Source of the DNA: Marsupella aquatica
Taxonomy: Eukaryota > Marchantiophyta
Assembly: GCA_973895155.1 (NCBI GenBank)
Contig: OZ316895.1
Coordinates: forward strand, 18,662,001-18,726,000
Direction: 5' to 3'
Length of the DNA stretch: 64,000 nt
In this document: positions 57,545 through 64,000 of the stretch, one piece after another
Layout: each line of letters starts with the position of its first letter
Position numbering within the stretch: position 1 is the stretch's first letter
Translations under genes and position numbers: made by a program
Notes under the pieces: model-generated
Told to the model about the DNA's origin: nothing
The model's database searches: none
What the model saw: the letters and a program-made list of their open reading frames with translations, nothing else

Positions 57545-58473
57545 TGAAATTATGAAACTCTAATCCTTCTTGAACGTGTATTATATTCTAGAAGGAGGGG
57601 GTAGTTCAGCAAAACTTTTCGATTAAAGCGGCAATCTTGTACGTTTGGCGGATTCCAACGTATGTAAATGGAGGACTCAATTATCTAAATCAAGCAGAAG
57701 TTCTAATACACACGGAACTCAGAAGTTACCGTTAAATATTACCGTTACAACCCTTCTCCACACTCATTGGGAATACTAGCATTGGGCGCTATTATAAACA
57801 TAGAACCTTCAGAGAGATAAATGGAAGGATAGTCATGACAACGCTCGGGACTAGTAATAATAATGGCAATAAAATAGGTCTGAAATCGTGCCTACAGTAC
57901 ATAATTATCGTCTTAAGAACCCATATTTTAGGAAATTTCTGTTGTTTTAATTGTTTTTTGAAAACATATCTTCCACTCTATACTAGCGCCCGGCGCTAGT
58001 AAAAACATGCATTGTTCATCCCTAATTCTGGCAGGTTTCCCATTTTTAGAGAGCGTTATAAGGCAATTACCTCATACTATTTCTGGTTTTCAAGTATATC
58101 TGGAGAGTGAATTCTATACTAGCGCCTGGCGCTAGTATGGTATATCAAGATTTGGGACACATTATTTTTTTCGTATTTAGTTGGCGCCTGGCGCTACTCA
58201 AATTGTTCCGAATATGGAATATTTTAGGGTCAATTAGAGCTTTTTGTGGTGTCCTTTTTGAGAGTATATTTGGGTCTGACATCCGGACTTATTGGGGAAA
58301 AATGACAAAATTCATTTATGGCGCCAACAAATCCTATGTCGTCTACGTTTCTTGTCTTATCCAAACGGCTCTGTTAACGTAAAGTTAACAGGTGCGATTG
58401 ATATAAGCTCCACATTCCCACAGACTTTTCTTCCTCAAAACATTACAGCCCCCATTATTTGTTTTTGATTGTA
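57545..58473. other. Head-to-head intergenic region with palindromic motif copies
   Basis: It separates the 5' end of the minus-strand gene (57544) from the ATG of the plus-strand gene (58474). No gene is seen. It holds four copies of the TAGCGCC-N-GGCGCTA palindrome (57777, 57983, 58116 and 58182) and is otherwise AT-rich. It could be a shared promoter (inference). Confidence 0.5.
58118..58136. repeat. Best copy of the recurring palindrome (ACTAGCGCCTGGCGCTAGT)
   Basis: This is a perfect 19-bp palindrome around one central base, and symmetry extends to 58116-58138. The other strong copy is 57983-58001 with C at the centre. Weaker copies lie at 53296-53310, 55161-55175, 55254-55268, 56682-56695, 57777-57791 and 58182-58196. 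All lie outside recognised coding blocks. Confidence 0.75.
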
Positions 58474-59050
58474 ATGTCTCGATCGATCGTTCTATCTCGA
58501 TTTGGAACTAGGGATATTGTCACCATCCCCGTCCCTTTGGCAGACACGTACAAGCAGGTCCGAGAGAGATACCTCTACGGGAGATTTGATTTGAACATGA
58601 ATCCATTGTTCGAGAGGTTGAATCCAATGATGACATCAAAGATGCTGCAATGTTCAATGTTGATGATGGTGAACGGTTTTGGCATCTTAACGCAAGGATT
58701 TCATACTCACTTTGGGTTAGACAACATGAAGGACTGTCAAGTGTCCCTCAAGTTCCATTTGATGTTGTCAAGATTTCTTCTAGTGAAGATGGAGATCACA
58801 CTCCAAGTCCTTTGTTGAAGATGAAAGTCCCGCAACATGTTGTCATTAAAGGTGAGACTTCGGGAAGCTCTAACCAGTTGGAGGTCGTGTATCGGCAAAG
58901 TGCAATGGACACATGCTCAAATCCACTGGTCATGCATAGCAAGTTATCAAGGTTCACATCAGTGGGGGTACACAACATCATCAGTTATCTCAAAAATTTC
59001 AGAATCTCAGTTGAGGAGTTAAGATGGGGCCTTCGAACTTCCGCGCATCT
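58474..59050 (+). pseudogene. Plus-strand gene, exon 1 (transposase-like N-terminus)
   Basis: The ATG at 58474 starts MSRSIVLSRFGTRD, with VPLADTYKQVRERYLYGRF. A 1-bp frame change near 58612 leads to DIKDAAMFNVDDGERFW, LNARISYSLWVRQHEG and a segment ending EELRWGLR near 59035. I cannot name this N-terminal region. It is linked to the zinc-cluster exon downstream by strand and by a probable intron (possible donor GTTAAG at about 59017, acceptor TATCAG ending at 59496). Confidence 0.45.
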
Positions 59051-59420
59051 CAGCTGGGCAGTCGAGGTTGACTCAATCTCGGCTGACCTCGCCGAGATGG
59101 GCGTACGGACTGAAAAAAAAATTTAAAAATTCCCCCCCCAAAAAAAATTTGAATTTTTTTCCCCATCTAAGCTGGCCTTGCCGAGATGGGGCGTACGGAC
59201 CGAAAAAAAGGGGGAAAAAAACCAAAAATTTGAAGAAATTTTTTTTTGAAAAAAAAGTTCAAATTTGTTTTTCCCATCTCGGCTGGGCTCGCCGAGATAT
59301 TGTCCGTATGGTACGGATGCCTCATATAAAAAAAGTTTTCCTTCAAATTTTGAAAAAAAATTCAAGTTTTTTTTTTCTTCATTTTTTTCTTTTTAGCATC
59401 GCAACTTGGCGGCCTCCTTG
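59051..59420. repeat. Hairpin minisatellite and A/T homopolymer tract
   Basis: Three imperfect units carry ATCTCGGC..GCCGAGAT-type inverted arms (about 59081-59098, 59164-59190 and 59276-59299). Each is followed by CGTACGGAC- or CCGTATGG-like words and then long A, C or T runs. The period is about 85-110 bp. The array lies in what appears to be an intron. Confidence 0.65.
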
Positions 59421-59496
59421 AGATGAGGTGACAACTGATATCAGGTACACTGATGAAAGTGACTGATAACTGATGAGATTACTTATCTCATATCAG

Positions 59497-60341
59497 TGGG
59501 TGATTTCAGACATGAGCAAGTATCTTGTCTGCCAAACAAGTACAACGGGAACGTTGTGTTTGAATTGCCACCAATCGACAAGATGCTCTCTAAAGGATCT
59601 AGGCTTAGGGACATGGACCATGCCAAAGATTGCTACATTTGGACTCGCATATTTCCAACCACCGCAAACGTCCATTCAAAAAAACATTGGCAATTCGATA
59701 AGGTTACCTGTATGGGATTTATTGAATGTCGGAACAAGTCCTGCAAGTACTTCCAAGGAAGAAGAAGGCAAATGCTAAAGCATGGCATGGTACTCCAAAG
59801 CCTAGTGGTTGGGATCTTTTATCAAAGAGGGAGGTGTTGTACATGTCATTATTGTCAAAAAATTCCTTTTTGTGTCAAGTACTGCCCTGCTCGCTTGTTT
59901 TATATGTACCTGCAAGTATTACTTGATGCAGAAACATGTAGTCATATGTCTTGTCTGGCAATTCATATAGGTGAGCATAACCATCCAAGTAGAAAAACCT
60001 TCTCTAGGAGTGTAGAGAAGATGGCTGAGGATTTAATTTAAAAAAATCATGAAGCCAATCCTTTGGCAAAACCAATAGGGATCTTGAATTCTGCTATAGG
60101 GTCGATAGTGAAAGCTCTGTGCAAACATGTTGACGACATGGTCGATATTGAAGAAACTGAAATATGGAAGTCTCTGATGGGACTTTCCACTCCCCAAAAG
60201 TTTGCATTGCTTTGTTGAAGCGTTAGGATAGACCAAAAGGGTTGGGGTGAGTTAGATTTTCTCTCGCAAATGCAAAAGAGGATTAACCTATCGTTTCTCC
60301 AAAGGTATTTTCTCCCAGGTCAGGGTTGTCAAGACGATAGG
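59497..60341 (+). pseudogene. Plus-strand gene, exon 2: GCM/WRKY-like zinc cluster of a MULE-type transposase
   Basis: From 59497 the frame reads GDFRHEQVSCLPNKYNGNVVFELPP, then HWQFDKVTCMGFIECRNKSC. It continues with Cys-rich CTCHYCQKIPFC and CPARLFYMYLQ, and then HIGEHNHPSRK. A C-x-n-C then H-x-H arrangement of this kind is typical of the GCM1/WRKY-like DNA-binding domain found in many Mutator-like transposases (inference). TAA at 60039-60041 and TGA at 60215-60217 interrupt a continuing frame (FLSQMQKRINLSFLQRYFL) that is cut at 60342 by B5. The catalytic transposase part would lie beyond B5. Confidence 0.5.
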
Positions 60342-63300
60342 TGTGATGCGTCCCATGGCTCCCTAAACCCAAGAAACCCCCTTGCACAAGTTGATTCCCA
60401 TAGGTTTCGTTCTGGGCGAGGCCGGTTCCACGGCTTATCGGCATGGGATGCTGCTAACTCTCTTCTATTAACATTTTACACACATATACTGGACAGATCC
60501 TTCATCGGGTCATGAGATAAGTAGCCGGCCTATTCTATGCCTTCGCTTCTCTTCCTCTCCTAGTCTTCCTTTAGGTATGTTTGGATTCCGCCGCCGGAAT
60601 GATCCCCGATTGGCTTGGGTTAGCCACTAAGACCTCTCTCAGCTCGACACATCCAACTCGTACTACCTGACTTACTTCCCTTCTCTCTTGGTTGATGTGG
60701 GCAATCTTCAAACAAGTTAATGCGACACACAAATAGCAAATTGACTCCTTCTGACTGAGTTATACCATGCACTTGCCATACAAAGAATACTTCTCATACA
60801 CAAGATCTGCGAACTAAGTCGTGAGGCCAACTCTATTCATCTCTTAGGCATGAGGAAACATGAATATACACAAGCCAGGGTCACTATATAACTAACCAAG
60901 AGCTTCTTTTACTACTTGATCCCAGCCCTGCTAGTGCACTAAAAACTTGCTAAAGAAGAAGGCCCTGAACTCCCCGCTGCCCAGGTACTTATCCTGGCAA
61001 TGGATCCGCCTAATTCCTTGCAACGTAAGCCTAATCTATCCTAACTATAATCTACCTATGTACAACGAGGTAGGAGCACAAGTGTTGCTCTTACCAGTGG
61101 ATCCGCAATCCCACTTATCTAAGTGTCAGGGCCGCCTCTTGGTCTTGATCATAATTTCTAAACTTAGAGATTTGCGCTTGCCTTGCCCACTCATGCCTCC
61201 TCCCTCCATGTCCGCCCTCCTTAAAAGGAGCGGCCCTCCACCACGGTCATGGTAGCGGTGGCTGATCCTCAATGGACGCTCCCAACACTTCCTCCGCAGC
61301 CATTGCCGTAGATCCGTCCTCTGACAGATTACCTGCCCCAGATCCAGTCAACTCTCCAGCGGCCTGACTGGATCCACCCTCGGCTTTGGCCTCAGCTTTG
61401 GCTACGCCCTCAGATATGGCTACGGCCTCAGATACGGCTAGGCCTCAGATACGGCTACGGCCTCCCTGGCCTGCTCTAGTGGTGGATCCAATACCCCGAC
61501 TTCATCAATGATTGTCCCGGACTCTACCTTGCCATCCCCGCCTTCTAGGATAGTTGAATCCTTTGCCGTGACCCTGCCTGAGGCTGGTGCCGTGTTCTCC
61601 CCCTTGATCACGGTGGCTTGAGAAGCCGCGTTGCTCCCTGACCCAGAAGGTTTCCGCTTCTTCTTCTTCCTTGGTTCAGCAACTGGTCCCTTCCCCTTGC
61701 CACTTACCTCTGGCACCGATGCGAGTGTTGCGGCTTGTCCCTCGGCCAGTATTACCCCTAGCAACTTGGTTGCCACAATTGGAGTTTGAACTGATGAAGC
61801 CAAGTACTTAAATACTACGGCTTGTTTCTTCAGCCACTCTGTTGGGTTGCCGGCCCGCCATTATAAGTTCTCCATCTTCCTCGTGCTTTCCTCAAACTCC
61901 TCCTGCATTTTGTCTAGTTCCTTGCGCGCCTCCACCAGCTCCTTCTGGGCTTCCTCCAATTCCTTTCTTAAGGCAACCCTCTCTTCTTGGGTTGCTCTTA
62001 GCTCCTTGTCGAGCTCTGTTACGACCTCAGACTCCATCTGGTTCATCTTGGCATAAGTCTGATCGAGTTGGTCATCCTTCTCACGCAGGTCGGCCTTGAA
62101 GCTGGCCGTCAGGAATGCAAGCTCCTATTGCAGCACAATAATCCCTTGATAGGATCTCCCTAACTCAGCCTCCTTCTGTTCAAGGGCTCCGCGGAGATCC
62201 TCGAGCTCCCCCTTCAGCGCCCTCTCCTTCCTCTGTGTCTCCGCCATGGCCCAATTGTTGGTTGCTATGTGGACCTCCTCTGTGTCCTTCAGCTCCCGCT
62301 CCCACTTCTCCTTTTCCTTGATCGCGTCGGCCAACTCCCCTTGGGTCCAAGTCAATTTATCCTTGATAATCTAACTATCAAACTGAGCGGTATCTAGTTG
62401 CCCCTGCATGATGTTTAGCTCATGCCGCTTAATCCGCAGCTCATCTTGGGCTTTCTTGGCCGCCTTCAGGTCTTTTGCCTTGGCTTCCTTCTCCTTAAGC
62501 CGTTGGATGAGCTCGTCCTTCTTCCTCCTCTCCAAAGCCACCGCTTCCTCCAATCAATGTTTTTCCAACATCTCCCTCTGGAAAAAGGGTCCCTCCTCCA
62601 ACTCCTCCCCAAAGATATTGAGCGCAAGTTCCCCACACATCTCCCCGTACTCCATAGCTCTTTCTTGCGCATAGGTGAGTGAGTAGTAGTCATCGGCATT
62701 ACCCACCGCGGCCTTTGTTCCCAAGCCACCTTTTGGATCTCTTCTATCGTGATTGGTAGGCTGCTTTGTCCTTCGGCAAGCCGCCGGATGTCCTTTGGCC
62801 ATTCTCCCCTAGGTAAATCCTTCTCCTTGGCCAAGGCTGCCTCCTCTTCTTCCCTGAGTCGCTCCTGAAACTCCTGTGCCGTCTATTTTATCCCGTCAAA
62901 TCTTGGGGGAGCGACATCTGGTGGGGGAGACTTGGGGCTGCTCTGCTGGGTGGGGTCCCCTCAAACTACTCTAGGAAGCATGGGGATGAAACGGCCACAG
63001 GTCCTTACTCCTGGGACATGATGGTCCGACCCGTAGCCGGAGTCGTCATTGCCGTAGTCCTCCACCACCTCCTCCCCGGCTTGGATTATCGGCTCCCCCC
63101 GTTGCTCTCCTAGTCTTGCTGTGAACATGGCCTCCTACCAAACACAGCTCATGGGTCCTGGTTCCTCCTCCGGCTTCCAGGCTGATCTCTCCTTCTCCCT
63201 ATTGCGACCAGGAGCTTTGGGCTGCTCTCCCTCGGCTTCTGGACTTGCGGCTCCCACATACATTCGAACCCCTGGCTTGTGTTCCGGCCTTCTTCTTTCC

Positions 63301-64000
63301 TTGGCTTCGGTAAAGGGTTTTTCCCTTGTAAGTTGGCTGAGACCTACCTCTGGAGCAATGTCCTGTACCAATGTCGTTGCCGTCGCAGCCCTTTTTTCCT
63401 TCTCCAGCAATTTCAAAAGATTTTGCATGCCTGGTTGCTGCATCGGCAAGTCTTCCGTCCTCGGCCTAAACACTTGTTTGATCGTAGGACTACCGGGCTG
63501 GTTGGGTTTCTCTACTGCCGGCCTCTAGTCCGGAACCTCCTCTGGTGCCCTTGTCTGCAGGGGAAGTACTGGGGCAAAGATCTAACTTTGGGCATACCGG
63601 CACAACAACGGCATGTGATAGCCAAGCCGGGACACACTTCCCTTGCCGATCACCTGCTGTTCCTCCTTCAAGATCTTCTTCAGTTGGGTGAGGAGGTACC
63701 CGTTGTAGTCCCGGCTTGAGTCTGGCCTCTCAGCTAGGTAGACTTGTGCCTTGCGGATCTCTGGCCTCGGTAGGTTGCAGTGCATGGTTACCCGCAAGAA
63801 ATCAATCATCTCCCCAATGTGCGGGTTGGTGCAGGTGTTCCAAAAGAAGCCATTGTTGGTTGATGGCCCTAGGAACGACCGGAACTCCTTGTCTGGCAAG
63901 GCCTTCTTGGTATCTACTTTGGTCTTATTGCCCATTGGCAAGCCAAACACCTCGGCAATCACCTGGGGAGTGAGATAGAAATCCTTCCCATACACCCTTG
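60342..64000 (-). mobile_element. Family B LTR, copy B5 (partial, runs off right edge)
   Basis: In plus coordinates it begins TGTGATGCGTCCC, the reverse complement of the family LTR end GGGACGCATCACA, so the LTR 3' end is at 60342 and the rest runs right. It follows solo LTR B3 colinearly (tail, basic patch, coiled coil, PMD-like core). The left flank is the zinc-cluster gene rather than Gypsy internal sequence, so this is a 3' LTR or a solo LTR. Confidence 0.87.
61250..64000 (-). pseudogene. LTR-internal ORF of B5 (partial, decayed)
   Basis: From the right edge the minus strand reads GKDFYLTPQVIAEVFGLP and TCTNPHIGEM. The DLPMQQPGMQNLLKLLEKE block follows (about 63460-63390), then a coiled coil (about 62800-61860, several stops) and KKKKRKPSGSGSN (about 61665). 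The frame is broken by multiple stops and shifts. The equivalent of the C-terminal stop lies near 61250. It is the same protein as in B1, B2 and B3. Confidence 0.65.

Noticed and set aside
58116-58138. CRISPR-like or transposon-end interpretation of the palindromes
   Set aside because: Spacing is irregular, there are no constant-length spacers, and the sequence context is eukaryotic.
1-64000. tRNA, rRNA or other structured RNA genes
   Set aside because: No cloverleaf-like boxes or rRNA signatures were noticed by eye; a covariance-model scan would be needed to exclude divergent ones.

Overview
The window is almost entirely nested transposable elements. Plant-type Ty3/Gypsy polyproteins, L1-like LINEs and a CACTA transposase remnant with DUF4218/DUF4216-like parts point to a streptophyte with a large, repeat-rich genome. 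A Gypsy element carrying a C5-cytosine DNA methyltransferase, a trait published for charophyte algae, suggests a charophyte or other non-seed lineage. That placement is inference; no conserved host gene or RNA gene was seen that would fix the species.

Layout: (1) 1-23559 is a stack of two related Gypsy families, here called A and B. An older plus-strand B copy (B1, integrase 2321-3701) is cut on its left by a minus-strand B LTR (B2, 1-2320). Its 3' LTR is split by a complete 14.1-kb A element (A1, 4007-18087) and resumes at 18088. It then ends at an inverted junction with a truncated minus-strand B LTR (B4, 21925-23559). (2) 23560-42865 is one minus-strand Gypsy element (D) whose coding order is Gag - protease - DNA methyltransferase - reverse transcriptase - RNase H - integrase. 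It is broken by three solo LTRs with clean or nearly clean 5-bp target-site duplications: B3 (25602-30297), an unrelated 3.1-kb LTR E (31161-34298) and A2 (36636-40543). (3) 43060-50126 holds a plus-strand LINE split by a 2.2-kb solo LTR (F, 45608-47823), plus a second LINE in minus orientation. (4) 50455-60341 holds a CACTA transposase remnant, an intron-containing minus-strand gene resembling a permuted amino-methyltransferase with a tandem partial duplication, and a head-to-head plus-strand gene with a GCM/WRKY-like zinc cluster. A short palindrome recurs in the non-coding parts of this region. (5) 60342-64000 is another minus-strand B LTR (B5).

Two observations stand out. First, families A and B have very long LTRs (about 4.0 and 4.7 kb), and each LTR contains a long reading frame of about 850-1220 codons: a plant-mobile-domain-like core followed by a coiled coil. 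Solo LTRs with exact target-site duplications (A2, B3) prove that the frame lies inside the LTR. In family A it lies just downstream of the TATA box, so it would sit at the 5' end of the genomic RNA. The A and B frames look homologous in their cores. Second, element D inserts a DNA methyltransferase between protease and reverse transcriptase, with motifs I, II, IV and VI readable.

Nearly all coding regions are decayed. Where a partner copy exists, the stops are mainly CGA to TGA and CAG to TAG changes, as expected from deamination of methylated cytosine.
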